Positions 33,107-43,234 of a stretch of DNA of 64,000 bases are shown one piece after another. The notes under the pieces were generated by a model that worked only from the letters and a program-made list of their open reading frames with translations, had not been told where the DNA came from and did no database searches. The stretch comes from Microbacterium terregens (GTDB lineage Bacteria > Pseudomonadota > Alphaproteobacteria > Sphingomonadales > Sphingomonadaceae), in the NCBI RefSeq assembly GCF_027922045.1, contig NZ_BSEX01000020.1:1-64000 (forward strand), in the 5' to 3' direction. How positions within the stretch are numbered: the stretch's first letter is position 1; every line of letters starts with the position of its first letter. A program made the translations under genes and the position numbers.

Positions 33107-33208
33107 CGTCTCTCCTCGCCCGGCCCACGCCGGATTGATCAATTGTGCGGCTTCTTGCTCCCCGCGGCTCGTCGCTCGAGGTGGCCAACTGCCCGTCCGC
33201 CTTAACCT

Positions 33209-33220
33209 GTTATCGCTATC
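33209..33220. promoter_or_regulatory. Imperfect XylR-type operator GTTATCGCTATC
   Basis: On the minus strand this reads GATAGCGATAAC. It differs from the perfect GATAGCGCTATC at 27203 by two bases in one half. It lies about 100 bases upstream of the sugar-porter start. Confidence 0.5.
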
Positions 33221-33236
33221 AAGTTGCCTGCTGCCG

Positions 33237-34322
33237 TCAAGCGCCGAGCGCGCGTGGCCGGCGACGCGGCGGCGCGTCCGATTGACGGCGGATCAGCGTG
33301 TAATCGAGAACCTGCTGCTCTGCGGCGCCATCCAGCCGCTTCTGCTGGCGCAGGGTGGCAACGAGCAGTTCCACCGCGGCGCGGGCCATGTTGGCGATCG
33401 GCTGGTGGATGGTCGTCAATTCCGGCCAGATCGCGGTCGCCAAGGTGGTGTCGTCGAAGCCGCAGACGGTAAGGTCACCCGGCACGTCGAGGCCGCGGCG
33501 ATGCGCGATCGCGACCGTCGCTGCCGCCATGTCGTCGTTCGAGGAGAAGATCGCGGTGGGCGGCTCCGGCAGGTCGAGCAACTGCTCGGCCGCGTCCAGC
33601 CCGGAGCGGTAGGTGAACAGCCCGTCCACGATCAGCGCCGGATCCTCGGCCATGCCGGCAGCGGCCAGCGCTTCCCGGAAACCTTCGAGCCGCTGCGCAC
33701 TGGCGGACAGGTTGGGGTTGCCCGCGATGAACCCGATGCGGCGATGCCCCAGGTCCATGATGTGCCGGGTCATCATCGCCGCGGCTTCGCGATCGTCGAT
33801 ACGGATCGCCAGCTGGTTTTCTGCCGGCAGGCCGGTGGCGACGGCGACCGTCGGGATCCGCGCCGATCGAAGCAGCGAGAGCAACGCCGGCGCCTCGCAC
33901 AAGGGAGGCGGCAGGATGATGCCGTCGATGCCGCCGCGCACCAGATGCTGGGCGACCTCGAGTTCATGTTCGCCGAGTTCGCACCGCTCCACGACGATCT
34001 GGACGTCGCTGCGGCTCGCCTGGTCCAGGCTGCCCAGCAGGAACTCGCTCAGGAAGCCCGCGCTCGGGTTGCTGTATAGCAGGCCGATCCGGACCTGCCC
34101 CGCCCCGGCCAAGCTGCGCGCTGCCCGATTGGGCGCATAGTTGAGTTCCGAGATGGCCGCATTGACGGCGTCCCGTGTCGCCGGCCGGACGTTCGCCTCG
34201 CCGTTGATGACGCGAGACACCGTCATCGGAGACACTCCGGCCCGCTTGGCGACGTCGCTGATGGTGGGGGCCGAACCCGCGCGGCGGGAAGAACGTGTCG
34301 GTGCGGCGGAGATCGGGTCCAT
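33237..34322 (-). CDS. LacI-family regulator (second copy, XylR-like)
   Basis: This is a 361-residue regulator with helix-turn-helix TISDVAKRAGVSPMTVSRVIN, hinge LNYAPNRAARSLAG and an effector domain with IGLLYSNPSAGF, ESLDQAS-like and CGFDDTTLA segments. It lies divergent to the GH43-xylB-xylA operon and upstream of the sugar porter. Perfect or near-perfect TAGCGCTA sites flank it. This matches the Caulobacter XylR arrangement in kind, so a xylose-responsive repressor is the best hypothesis. The ATG at 34322 gives a normal LacI N-terminus; the longer frame begins with TTG and contains the operator-proximal DNA. Confidence 0.88.
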   Translation of the reverse strand: MDPISAAPTRSSRRAGSAPTISDVAKRAGVSPMTVSRVINGEANVRPATRDAVNAAISELNYAPNRAARSLAGAGQVRIGLLYSNPSAGFLSEFLLGSLDQASRSDVQIVVERCELGEHELEVAQHLVRGGIDGIILPPPLCEAPALLSLLRSARIPTVAVATGLPAENQLAIRIDDREAAAMMTRHIMDLGHRRIGFIAGNPNLSASAQRLEGFREALAAAGMAEDPALIVDGLFTYRSGLDAAEQLLDLPEPPTAIFSSNDDMAAATVAIAHRRGLDVPGDLTVCGFDDTTLATAIWPELTTIHQPIANMARAAVELLVATLRQQKRLDGAAEQQVLDYTLIRRQSDAPPRRRPRALGA

Positions 34323-34437
34323 GGGGCGGTTGGCGCATTCCAGGTTCGAGACCGCGCAGGCATGAACGCAAGCGGCAGGATGGGCAAGAGCGACGCGCGT
34401 GTGCAATCTCCTTGCAGGCGCTGAGATCCCGCAATAT

Positions 34438-34449
34438 GGTAGCGCTATC
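34438..34449. promoter_or_regulatory. XylR-type operator GGTAGCGCTATC
   Basis: The TAGCGCTA core with one asymmetric flanking base lies about 62 bases upstream of the GH43-xylB-xylA operon and about 115 bases upstream of the divergent LacI gene, so it could serve both. Confidence 0.7.
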
Positions 34450-34510
34450 TAGGTTGCGTCAGCGGCCCGAGGCCTCGCAAGAAGGTCCGAAAAGAGGAAG
34501 GAGAGCCTGA

Positions 34511-35617
34511 ATGCGCCTGCGCCTACAACTCTGTCTGGCGACCGCCGCCATTGCCGTTACGGCAACGCTGGCCGGCGCGCAGACCCACACCGCGGCTCAG
34601 CATGCGACGCACACCGAAGCACGTAGCCCGGAGGGGCGCCGGTACGTGGCGCAGCCGCTGGTGACCGACAAGTTCTTTGCCGATCCCTCGGCGCATGTCT
34701 TCAACGGGAAGCTCTACGTCTATCCCAGCCATGACGTCGACGCGGGGATTCCGGACGACGACCTCGGCAATCAATATGCCATGCACGACTATCATGTGCT
34801 GAGCATGGATCGCGTCGGGGGCCCGGTGACGGTTCATCCGGTCGCGATCGACGTGAAGGACATTCCCTGGGCCTCCAAGCAGACCTGGGCGCCGGACGCT
34901 GCGTACAAGAACGGCACCTATTATCTCTACATGCCGGCCCGCGACAAACGGGGGGTCTTCCGCATCGGTGTCGCCACGTCCAAGTCGCCGACCGGGCCCT
35001 TCAAGGCCGAGAAGGAGCCGATCCGCGGCAGCTACTCGATCGACCCGGCTGTGTTCACCGACACCGACGGCGCGAGCTACATGTATTTCGGCGGCATCTG
35101 GGGCGGCCAGCTCCAGCGCTGGACCAGCGGCCGCTATGATCCGAACGGCGGCGACACCGACCTGAAGCAGGACGACAAGCCCGCGATCGCGCCCAAGATC
35201 GCGCGCATGTCCGCGGACATGAAGCAGTTCGCCGAAGCACCGCGCGACGTGATCATCACGGACGAGGCGGGTAAGCCGGTCCTGGGGGGCGACCACGACC
35301 GGCGCTTCTTCGAGGCGGCGTGGACGTTCAAGCGCGGCGGCAAATACTACTTCACCTACTCCACGGGTGACACGCACTTCCTGAACTATGCGATCGGGGA
35401 CTCGCCTTATGGGCCGTTCCGCTACACGGGGCACATCCTGAAGCCGGTGCAGGGCTGGACGTCGCATCACTCGATCGTCGAGTTCCAGGGCCGCTGGTGG
35501 CTGTTCTATCACGATACCCAGCTATCCGATAAGAACCACCTGCGCTCGGCCAAGGTGACCGAACTGACCTTCAACACGGACGGCACGATCCAGCTGATCG
35601 ATCCGTTCAAGGACTGA
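34511..35617 (+). CDS. GH43 glycosidase, exported (GH43_1-like)
   Basis: The protein is 368 residues with a signal peptide (LCLATAAIAVTATLAGAQ). It is a single five-bladed propeller without the C-terminal sandwich of the other two GH43 proteins here. Catalytic residues are visible in FADPSAHVF, SIDPAVF and FFEAAWTF. This compact form is typical of beta-xylosidase/arabinofuranosidase subfamilies. GGAAGGAGAG precedes the start. It is first in an operon with xylB (7-nt gap) and xylA, so its products feed the xylose isomerase route. Confidence 0.88.
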   Translation: MRLRLQLCLATAAIAVTATLAGAQTHTAAQHATHTEARSPEGRRYVAQPLVTDKFFADPSAHVFNGKLYVYPSHDVDAGIPDDDLGNQYAMHDYHVLSMDRVGGPVTVHPVAIDVKDIPWASKQTWAPDAAYKNGTYYLYMPARDKRGVFRIGVATSKSPTGPFKAEKEPIRGSYSIDPAVFTDTDGASYMYFGGIWGGQLQRWTSGRYDPNGGDTDLKQDDKPAIAPKIARMSADMKQFAEAPRDVIITDEAGKPVLGGDHDRRFFEAAWTFKRGGKYYFTYSTGDTHFLNYAIGDSPYGPFRYTGHILKPVQGWTSHHSIVEFQGRWWLFYHDTQLSDKNHLRSAKVTELTFNTDGTIQLIDPFKD

Positions 35618-35624
35618 TCGGCCC

Positions 35625-37067
35625 ATGTTCCTCGGCATCGATATCGGCACCTCCGGCGTCAAGGCGGTGGTGCTGGACGAACACGGCGCAGTCGTTGGCC
35701 AGGGTACCGCCGCGCTCAGCGTGCAACGGCCCCAGCCGCTCTGGTCGGAGCAGGATCCGGACGCCTGGTGGCATGCCACCACGGCGGCGGTGCAGGCGAT
35801 CGATCCGGCGGTGCGGCGGGCCGTGCGGGGCATCGGGCTCGCCGGCCAGATGCACGGCGCGACGGTCCTGGGCGCAGACGACACGCCGCTGCGGCCGGCG
35901 ATCCTCTGGAACGATGGCCGCTCCTATGCGGAATGCGCGGAGCTCGAGGCAACGGTCCCGGAGCTGCACGCGATCGCCGGCAACCTCGCGATGCCGGGCT
36001 TCACGGCACCCAAGCTCCAGTGGCTCCGGCACCATGAGCCGGCGATCTTCGACCGCATCGCCACCGTGCTGCTGCCCAAGGACTATGTCCGGCTGAAGAT
36101 GACCGGCGAGAAGGCTTCCGACATGTCGGATTCGGCGGGCACCCTGTGGCTCGACGTGGCCGGCCGGCGGTGGAGCGACACGCTGCTCGCGGCCACGGGC
36201 CTCACCGAGGCGCAGATGCCGCAGCTGGTGGAGGGTAGCGAGATTGCCGGCCGGCTGCTCCCCGCCATCGCCGCGCTGTGGGGCATGGCCGAGGTGCCGG
36301 TCGCCGGTGGCGGCGGCGACAATGCCGCCGGTGCCGCGGGGGTCGGTGCGGTGCGCGACGGCGACGCCCTGCTCTCGCTCGGCACGTCGGGCGTCATCTT
36401 CGTGGCGACGGACCAGTTTCGGCCGAATGTCGCCGGCGCAGTCCACGCCTTCTGCCACTGCCTGCCGGCCATGTGGCACCAGATGGCGGTGCACCTGTCG
36501 GCTGCGGCCTGCATTGATTGGGTGGCTCGCCTGACCGGCGCGGCCGGTGCCGCCGACCTGTTTGCCCGCGCCGAACGCGCCGGGCCGGCGTCCGGGCCGG
36601 AGATCTTCCTCCCCTATCTCTCCGGTGAGCGGACGCCGCACAATGATGCGCAGGTGCGCGGTGCGTTCCTGCGGCTCGACCATGACACCAGCCCGGAACG
36701 GCTGGCGCAGGCGGTGCTGGAAGGCGTCGGCTTTGCGCTTGCCGACGGCGTTCGCGTGCTGCGCGAAGCCGGCACCACCATCGATCGCCTGTCGGTGATC
36801 GGGGGTGGCGCCCGTTCGCGCTACTGGGGCGAGACGCTTGCGGCGGCGATGGACGTGACGCTCGTGTACCTGCAGGGCGGCGAGGTTGGGCCTGCCCTGG
36901 GTGCGGCCCGTCTCGCCCAGCTTGCCGTCGATGGCGGCACCGCAGCAGACGTGTGCCAGGCACCGCCCGTCGCCCACGTCATCGAACCCGATCCAGCGCT
37001 CGTCGAGCGCCTGGCCCCCAAGCGCGCCACCTTCCGCGACGCCTATCCCCGCATAAGGAACCTGTGA
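35625..37067 (+). CDS. xylB: Xylulokinase
   Basis: This 480-residue FGGY-family kinase phosphorylates D-xylulose to xylulose-5-phosphate. The ATPase motif is [17 protein letters not shown], substrate binding is in [12 protein letters not shown], and the [12 protein letters not shown] and [13 protein letters not shown] blocks are characteristic of XylB. Asp in GGGGDNA is the catalytic base position. Length is normal for the family. It lies between an exported GH43 and xylA; its TGA overlaps the xylA ATG by one base. Confidence 0.95.
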   Translation: MFLGIDIGTSGVKAVVLDEHGAVVGQGTAALSVQRPQPLWSEQDPDAWWHATTAAVQAIDPAVRRAVRGIGLAGQMHGATVLGADDTPLRPAILWNDGRSYAECAELEATVPELHAIAGNLAMPGFTAPKLQWLRHHEPAIFDRIATVLLPKDYVRLKMTGEKASDMSDSAGTLWLDVAGRRWSDTLLAATGLTEAQMPQLVEGSEIAGRLLPAIAALWGMAEVPVAGGGGDNAAGAAGVGAVRDGDALLSLGTSGVIFVATDQFRPNVAGAVHAFCHCLPAMWHQMAVHLSAAACIDWVARLTGAAGAADLFARAERAGPASGPEIFLPYLSGERTPHNDAQVRGAFLRLDHDTSPERLAQAVLEGVGFALADGVRVLREAGTTIDRLSVIGGGARSRYWGETLAAAMDVTLVYLQGGEVGPALGAARLAQLAVDGGTAADVCQAPPVAHVIEPDPALVERLAPKRATFRDAYPRIRNL

Positions 37068-38374
37068 TGGCCGAGTTCTTCGCCGACATTCCCCAGATCC
37101 GCTACGAGGGTCCCGATAGCGAGAACGAACTCGCCTATCGCTTCTACGACAAGAACCGCGTCGTGTTGGGCAAGACGATGGAGGAGCATCTGCGCTTCGC
37201 CGCATGCTTCTGGCACACCTTCTGCTGGCCCGGCAGCGACGTGTTCGGTGGCGGCACCTTCAACCGCCCCTGGCATCGTGGTGCCAACGACAGCAATGCA
37301 GCGGCGCAGAAGCGCGAGGTGGCGTTCGACTTCTTCCAGAAGCTCGACGTGCCCTTCTACTGCTTCCACGACGTCGACGTGATGGCGGACGCCGCCAACG
37401 TCGCCGAGCACCGTCGCTATTTCGCCGAAGCCGTCGATCACCTGGAAAAGCTGCAGGCGTCCTCGGGCCGCAAGCTGCTGTGGGGCACCGCCAACCTATT
37501 CAGCCACCCCCGCTACGCCGCCGGCGGCGCGACCAACCCGGACCCGGAAGTGTTCGCGTTCGGCGCGATGCAGGTCCGCGACGCGCTGGAGGCGACCCAT
37601 CGCCTCGGCGGCACCAACTATGTGCTGTGGGGCGGCCGCGAGGGCTATGAGACGCTGCTCAACACCGACCTGAAGCGCGAACTCGACAACCTTGGCCGCT
37701 TCCTGAACCTGGTGGTCGAGCACAAGCACAAGATCGGGTTCACCGGCACGATCCTGATCGAGCCGAAGCCGCACGAGCCGACCAAGCACCAGTACGACTT
37801 CGACACAGCGACCGTGTACGGCTTCCTGAAGCGCTACGGCCTGGAGAACGAGGTCCGCGTCAACATCGAGGCGAACCACGCCACGCTGTCCGGCCACACC
37901 TTCGAGCACGAGATCGCGACCGCAGGCGCGCTCGGCATCTTCGGCTCGATCGACGCCAACCGCGGCGACCCGCAGAACGGCTGGGACACCGACCAATTCC
38001 CGAACTCGGTCGAGGAAATGACGCTGGCGATGCTGGAGATCCTGCGCGCCGGGGGCTTCACCACCGGCGGCTTCAACTTCGACGCCAAGGTCCGCCGCCA
38101 GTCGATGGACGCGGCCGATCTCTTCTATGGGCACATCGGCGGGATCGACGTGGTGGCCAAGGGCCTGTTGAACGCCGCAGCCCTGATCGAGGACGGTCGC
38201 CTGGATGCGTTCAAGGCGGAGCGCTACGCCGGCTGGACCGGTCCGTTCGGCGAACAGATCGCCGACCTCGATCTGGCCGGCATCGCCGACTTGGCCATCG
38301 ATCAGTCGATCGACCCGCAGCCGCGCTCGGGCCGCCAGGAGCGGATCGAGAACCTCATCAACCGCTTCATTTGA
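37067..38374 (+). CDS. xylA: Xylose isomerase
   Basis: This 435-residue class II xylose isomerase converts D-xylose to D-xylulose. Typical blocks are [14 protein letters not shown], the catalytic His in [20 protein letters not shown], the metal ligands in [16 protein letters not shown] and [18 protein letters not shown], and FDAKVRRQS. The ATG overlaps the xylB stop. It shows that this organism uses the isomerase route, rather than relying only on the oxidative Weimberg route of Caulobacter. A 12-base hairpin follows the gene. Confidence 0.97.
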   Translation: MAEFFADIPQIRYEGPDSENELAYRFYDKNRVVLGKTMEEHLRFAACFWHTFCWPGSDVFGGGTFNRPWHRGANDSNAAAQKREVAFDFFQKLDVPFYCFHDVDVMADAANVAEHRRYFAEAVDHLEKLQASSGRKLLWGTANLFSHPRYAAGGATNPDPEVFAFGAMQVRDALEATHRLGGTNYVLWGGREGYETLLNTDLKRELDNLGRFLNLVVEHKHKIGFTGTILIEPKPHEPTKHQYDFDTATVYGFLKRYGLENEVRVNIEANHATLSGHTFEHEIATAGALGIFGSIDANRGDPQNGWDTDQFPNSVEEMTLAMLEILRAGGFTTGGFNFDAKVRRQSMDAADLFYGHIGGIDVVAKGLLNAAALIEDGRLDAFKAERYAGWTGPFGEQIADLDLAGIADLAIDQSIDPQPRSGRQERIENLINRFI

Positions 38375-38384
38375 CAAGGCCTTT

Positions 38385-38412
38385 CTCCGGGCGAGCGTGC
38401 GCTCGCCCGGAG
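38385..38412. terminator. Hairpin after xylA
   Basis: CTCCGGGCGAGC and GCTCGCCCGGAG form a perfect 12-base stem around GTGC, eleven bases after the xylA stop. There is no T-tract. It is the likely end of the GH43-xylB-xylA operon. Confidence 0.6.
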
Positions 38413-38591
38413 GAGCCAATCGGCCACCGCGGGTTGGGGCGCATGCCCCTTCCCCACGGCGGCAATGCTGCTAGCTTCGTCCCGAAGCCCCATCCGAGGA
38501 CGCGCCACACCGCAACATCCGATAGTCGCCTAGCTTTGCGCTTGTGCGTGCGCCTTCCCGATCGATCGACCCGAACGCCAGGGAGCCTGCT

Positions 38592-39698
38592 ATGGAAGTT
38601 GCACGACGTGATCTCATCCTATCGGCCGCCGCACTCGCACTCAGTCCCCGCGCCTTCGCGGCCGAGCGCCCGAACCGCCCCTTGGGCTATGCGATCGTAG
38701 GGCTCGGCTACTACGGCCTGAACGTCATCATCCCGCAATTCAAAAATTGCGAGCACAGCCGCCTGGCAGCGGTCGTCAGCGGCGACCCCGCCAAAGCAAA
38801 GAAGGTGGCAGCCGAACACGGCCTGTCCCCCCGCTCCATCTACTCCTACGCGAACTTCGACAGGATCCGCGACAATCCCGACGTGGACATCGTCTATGTC
38901 TGCCTGCCCAACTCCCTGCACGCGGAATACACGATCCGCGCCGCCAAGGCGGGCAAGCACGTGATGTGCGAGAAGCCGATGGCTGTCTCCGTCGCCGAAT
39001 GCGAAGCGATGATCGCCGCCTGCAAGGCGGCGAACCGCAAGCTGATGATCGGCTATCGCTCCCATTTCGAGCCGTTCAACCTGGAGGCCATGCGCCTGGC
39101 GCGCGCCGGTGAGGCAGGAAAAATCCGCTACGTCCGGTCCGAACACGGCTTCGTGCAGGGCGATCCATCGGCATGGCGGCTGAAAAAGGCGATGTCGGGC
39201 GGCGGCTCGCTGATGGACATGGGCGTCTACAGCCTGCAGGCCGCACGCTACATGACCGGTGAGGAACCCGTGGCGGTGACCGCGCGGGAGTCGACCGACC
39301 GCAAGGACCCACGCTTTACCGAGGTCGAGGACATCATCGACTGGACGCTCGAATTTCCTTCCGGCGCGATCGCCAGTTGCCAGTCGATGTACAGCGCCTA
39401 CCAGAACCACATCCTGCTGATGGGCGACAAGGGCCGCATCGAGCTGGAGCCGGCGACCCGCTATGATGGCAACCGCATGTGGTTGGGCAAGGATGGACGC
39501 GAGCGCGAGGTGACGCCGCCGCCCGGTCCCGGCAAGACGCAGTTCGCGGGCCAGCTCGACCATCTCGTCCAATGCGTCCGTACCGGTCAGGAGCCGATCG
39601 TGTCGGGCGAAGAAGGCCTGCGCGACATGCGCATCGTCGAGGCCATTTATCGCTCTGCGCGCGAGGGCCGGACCATTCGGCTCGACGGACGTACCTGA
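38592..39698 (+). CDS. Gfo/Idh/MocA-family oxidoreductase, exported
   Basis: This 368-residue protein has a twin-arginine-like leader (ARRDLILSAAALALSPRAFAA) and a Rossmann fold (YAIVGLGYYGLNVIIPQF). The EKP motif (CEKPMAVS) is shared by glucose-fructose oxidoreductase-type enzymes, which carry tightly bound NADP into the periplasm. The C-terminal half has the usual beta-sheet domain (GGGSLMDMGVYSLQAARYM). AGGGAGCC precedes the ATG at 38592. It might oxidise xylose or another released sugar in the periplasm; the substrate is not known. It is transcribed alone after the xylose operon. Confidence 0.85.
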   Translation: MEVARRDLILSAAALALSPRAFAAERPNRPLGYAIVGLGYYGLNVIIPQFKNCEHSRLAAVVSGDPAKAKKVAAEHGLSPRSIYSYANFDRIRDNPDVDIVYVCLPNSLHAEYTIRAAKAGKHVMCEKPMAVSVAECEAMIAACKAANRKLMIGYRSHFEPFNLEAMRLARAGEAGKIRYVRSEHGFVQGDPSAWRLKKAMSGGGSLMDMGVYSLQAARYMTGEEPVAVTARESTDRKDPRFTEVEDIIDWTLEFPSGAIASCQSMYSAYQNHILLMGDKGRIELEPATRYDGNRMWLGKDGREREVTPPPGPGKTQFAGQLDHLVQCVRTGQEPIVSGEEGLRDMRIVEAIYRSAREGRTIRLDGRT

Positions 39699-39781
39699 GC
39701 AACCACGGGCGCTGGGCGGGGTTGATCCGCTCCACCAGTGCCCCCCACTGCCGGCCAGACTGGCCGACCCGCCACAAACGA

Positions 39782-39807
39782 CAACGCCGCCCCGAGGGGC
39801 GGCGTTG
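39782..39807. terminator. Terminator between convergent genes
   Basis: CAACGCCGCCCC and GGGGCGGCGTTG are perfect 12-base arms separated by GA. It lies between the oxidoreductase stop and the convergent TonB receptor stop, and can serve both. Confidence 0.7.
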
Positions 39808-39833
39808 CGCGTTCTTCGTGCGGATGGCGGCGC

Positions 39834-42800
39834 TTAGAAGCGTCCGCGCACGCCGACCAAGACGGTGCGGCCTGGATTATATTCGCTGAACGTCGCGTTC
39901 GGGAACTGGAAGTACGAGCTCTGTGCTTCCTTGTTGATGTTGATCACGTTCACCACGACGGTCGGCAGATAATCGTTGCCCAGGATCTTGCCGAGATCGA
40001 TGTTGCCCGAGAAATCGAGCTGACCGTAGTTGCGGCCGATGATCGCGGCATCCGGGATACCGTTCTGGTTCAAGCCCGAGTTCACCGAACCTTCGTTGTA
40101 GGTGTAGGTCAGGCGTGCCGACAGGCCGTTGCCTTCGTAGTAGCCGGTCAGCGTGTAGGTGGTCGGCGAGACGCCCAGTGCGACCGGCGCAACGGTTCCC
40201 TCGCCGCGCTGATCGATCAGGGTTAGGTTGCCCTGCACGCCGAAGCCTTCGACGCCGATCAGGCGGGTGGCGAAGTCGAGCGGCTGGGTGACCTGGAACT
40301 CGAGCCCGTTGACCTTGAGCTTCCCGTCCGCGTTCACCTGCTGCTGAAGCTGGATCGGAACGTCCTCAGGCCGGATACCTGCCGGGGTGGCGCGATCGAT
40401 CAGAGCCTGCTGCTGCGCCGCGGTGAGCGAAGCGAAGGTGATCCCGAAGGGGGCCAGCGTCGAGAACGGCGCAGTGGTGATGCCGTTGATCGTGAAGCCG
40501 GTGATCGACTTGCGGAATGCCGCAAACGCGATCACGCCTTCGCCACCCGTGTAATATTCGAAGCCGAGGTCGATGTTGTCCGAGATGTACGGGTCGAGCG
40601 CGTTGTTCCCGAGCGTGCCGACGTCCGCCGACGGCTGGACGAACGATGCACCCGGCAGCAGCTGGTTGGGGTCCGGACGGGTCATCGTCCGGGAGATCGA
40701 GGCACGCGCCACCGCCTTGTCGCCGAAGCTGTAGGCGAGGCTCGCCGAGGGCAGGAAGTTCGAATAAAGGCGCTGCGTCCGTGCGAAGTTCACGATCGTC
40801 GGATAGCAGGAGCCGTCGAGCACGAACGTGGGGCTCTCGCCCGGGCAGGTAACGCCGCCCCGAACGTTCAGCGGGTTCGGGATCGTCGTCCGGCCGCCGA
40901 CCCGCTGGTCGGTACGAACATAGCGGATGCCGCCGTTCAGGCGCAGCGTGTCGCCATCGCGCACATCGAACACGCCGTTCATTTCGATGAACGTGCCGGT
41001 CACCTTTTCGCGGATCAGGCCGCCGTTGGCGCCGCTGCTGCCGGCACCGGTCTCCGTCGCCCCGGCAAGCAACTCGTCATAGTTGGTCGCATCCTTGAAC
41101 CTGTTCCAGTCGACCGTGACGAAGCCGGCGCCGGTGGGCATGAGGAAGCCCGGCACCGCTGCGGTCGGAACCAGCGACCCGCCATAGCTGAGCGGCGGCA
41201 GTCCGGTCGAGAAGCCGGTCCCGTAGGCCGGATAGGACGGATATCCCGGGGGCGTGGCCGTACCGGGCAGGTTGGCGCCGTCGCAGACCGGCTGACGGTT
41301 CGGACCGGGCAGGACGACATTGGGATTGTTGCCGCAAACCGCTGCCTGCCACGGGTTGGTGTTGTCGAACGGCGTGATCCGCCGGCTGGTGTCGTCATAG
41401 GCCGCGCCTACACGGACGCTGAACCGCGACTCGTCGCCGAACAACAGGCTGCCGCGGACGCCCTTGGTCTCGGTCTCGCGCTCTTCGCCATTGAGGTTCA
41501 GGCGGCCGCCACCGGCCCAGCCAAAGCTGGCCGGATTATTCAGGTCGATGTTGGGCGAGATATCCGGGATGCCGCCGTCGTTGGTGTAGTCCACCGTCAC
41601 GCCGCTGTTGGGTGGCGTAATGACGAGAACGGTCGGGCTTTCCCGACGGAAGGTGCTCTTCGTATAGTTCGCCTGCAGGTCGCCCTTGATGAAGTCGTTG
41701 ATGACGAACTCCATACCCGGGTTGACACCCCAGTAATCCTGACGGTCCTTGTACGGGCGGAATTCGAGGAAGAACTGCGAATTGGCGTAAGTACCGCTGG
41801 TGACGGTGCAGCCGTCAGAACAGTCGGACTTGTCGTAGGTGGTGTTGAGCGGGATGGCGGCGCCATTGCGGACCGCCCAATTCATTGCCGAACGCTGGAA
41901 GTCGGTGTCCCGCTTGGCGTACATGCCGTCGACATAGAAGTGCAGCGCATCGCTCGGCCGCCATTCCACGGATACCAGGCCGTTATAGCGGGTGCGTTCC
42001 CCGATCTCGGTACGTGGGCGGCCCAGGCGCGGCAGCAGGCCGTTGTCGAGCTGCTCGATCGTGGCGCCCGGATTGTTGGCGAGGAGAAACGCCTGGTCGA
42101 TCACCGTGCCTGGCGTGAGGCCGTTGCCGGCGTTGACCGGAACGGTGCCGGGGATGGTCCAGTTGCCGCCGCCGGTGTTGTTGCGGGTCGGGCTGCTGCT
42201 CTGCGCGGCGGTCAGGTTCGGGTTGGTCCAGCCGATCGTCTCAAAGCCGTCGACCCGGAAGCGGTTCTTGACCGCCGCGCCGCCGACCAGGATGCCAAAG
42301 TCGCCGAACGTGGCGCTCGCCAGGACGTGCCCACGATAGCCCCACTTGTCAGCCGAGCTCACCTTCGAACCCTGGAGGCCGTAGCTGATATAGGGCTTGG
42401 GATTGTCGAAGGGCCGAGCCGAGCGCAGGTTCACGGTGCCGGCCGCACCGCCCTCAATCTGGCTGGCAGTGGGCGACTTGCTGACGGTCAGCTGGGTGAA
42501 CAGCTCGGTCGGGATCAGGTCGAGATCGACCTCGCGGTTCGTGCTCTGCGCATCGAACCGCACGGACGCGATGGCAACCGGCGCACCGTTCAGCAGCACG
42601 CGCGTGAAGTTGGTGCCCAGGCCGCGGATCGCCACGTTCGCGCCTTCGCCCGTCACTTCACGGCTGATGGTCACGCCCGGGATGCGGTTCACCGACTCCG
42701 CGATGTTGGTGTCCGGGAACTTGCCGATATCCTCGGCGAAGATCGTGTCGGTGAAGCCGATCGAGTTGCGCTTGGCGTTGGTCTGGCTCTGCAGCGATGC

Positions 42801-43052
42801 GCGGTAGCCGGTGACGACGATGTCTTCATTGCCGGTGGCAGAAGGGTCCGCCGGTGCCTGCGCCGCGTCGTCGATGGCGGTAGGCTGGGTCTGTCCGGCG
42901 CCGTCCTGGGTCGGGGCGCCTGCTTCCGTAGTCGCGCTGCTCGAGGAAGAGGCGGTGGGCTCTCCCTGGGTCTGGGCCATTGCAGGCCAGGCGACGGTGG
43001 TAAGCAAAAGCGCGGCAAAGCCGCTCGCGCGGCGAATCGGTACAGTCCGCAT
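39834..43052 (-). CDS. TonB-dependent outer-membrane receptor
   Basis: This is a 1072-residue receptor with a signal peptide (ASGFAALLLTTVAWPAMA). A Ser/Ala/Gln-rich linker is followed by a TonB-box-like EDIVVTGYR, a plug domain (IAESVNRIPGVTISRE, VAIRGLGTNFTRVLLNG) and a large 22-strand barrel ending with aromatic residue Phe in VGVRGRF. The size and TonB box fit the sphingomonad and xanthomonad receptors found in carbohydrate loci. It should import xylo-oligosaccharides across the outer membrane. A perfect TAGCGCTA-type palindrome lies 66 bases upstream, tying it to the xylose regulon. GGAGAGGAA precedes the ATG. Confidence 0.93.
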   Translation of the reverse strand: MRTVPIRRASGFAALLLTTVAWPAMAQTQGEPTASSSSSATTEAGAPTQDGAGQTQPTAIDDAAQAPADPSATGNEDIVVTGYRASLQSQTNAKRNSIGFTDTIFAEDIGKFPDTNIAESVNRIPGVTISREVTGEGANVAIRGLGTNFTRVLLNGAPVAIASVRFDAQSTNREVDLDLIPTELFTQLTVSKSPTASQIEGGAAGTVNLRSARPFDNPKPYISYGLQGSKVSSADKWGYRGHVLASATFGDFGILVGGAAVKNRFRVDGFETIGWTNPNLTAAQSSSPTRNNTGGGNWTIPGTVPVNAGNGLTPGTVIDQAFLLANNPGATIEQLDNGLLPRLGRPRTEIGERTRYNGLVSVEWRPSDALHFYVDGMYAKRDTDFQRSAMNWAVRNGAAIPLNTTYDKSDCSDGCTVTSGTYANSQFFLEFRPYKDRQDYWGVNPGMEFVINDFIKGDLQANYTKSTFRRESPTVLVITPPNSGVTVDYTNDGGIPDISPNIDLNNPASFGWAGGGRLNLNGEERETETKGVRGSLLFGDESRFSVRVGAAYDDTSRRITPFDNTNPWQAAVCGNNPNVVLPGPNRQPVCDGANLPGTATPPGYPSYPAYGTGFSTGLPPLSYGGSLVPTAAVPGFLMPTGAGFVTVDWNRFKDATNYDELLAGATETGAGSSGANGGLIREKVTGTFIEMNGVFDVRDGDTLRLNGGIRYVRTDQRVGGRTTIPNPLNVRGGVTCPGESPTFVLDGSCYPTIVNFARTQRLYSNFLPSASLAYSFGDKAVARASISRTMTRPDPNQLLPGASFVQPSADVGTLGNNALDPYISDNIDLGFEYYTGGEGVIAFAAFRKSITGFTINGITTAPFSTLAPFGITFASLTAAQQQALIDRATPAGIRPEDVPIQLQQQVNADGKLKVNGLEFQVTQPLDFATRLIGVEGFGVQGNLTLIDQRGEGTVAPVALGVSPTTYTLTGYYEGNGLSARLTYTYNEGSVNSGLNQNGIPDAAIIGRNYGQLDFSGNIDLGKILGNDYLPTVVVNVININKEAQSSYFQFPNATFSEYNPGRTVLVGVRGRF

Positions 43053-43117
43053 GGGTTCCTCTCCCTGTGAAGCCGGGGCGTGGACCGCCCTCGTTTCTGG
43101 ATGTGCTATGCTTTACT

Positions 43118-43129
43118 GGTAGCGCTACC
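43118..43129. promoter_or_regulatory. XylR-type operator GGTAGCGCTACC
   Basis: A perfect 12-base palindrome with the TAGCGCTA core lies 66-77 bases upstream of the TonB receptor start. It falls in the region where a promoter would be expected. Confidence 0.75.
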
Positions 43130-43234
43130 CAGCGCAAGCACGTTTTTTTACACGACGTTGCTATCGATGTTCGCATTGCAGCCCGGTGTCACCTTGCAGA
43201 CACGGCGACCTCTTGGGCCACCCGCCGAGGTACG

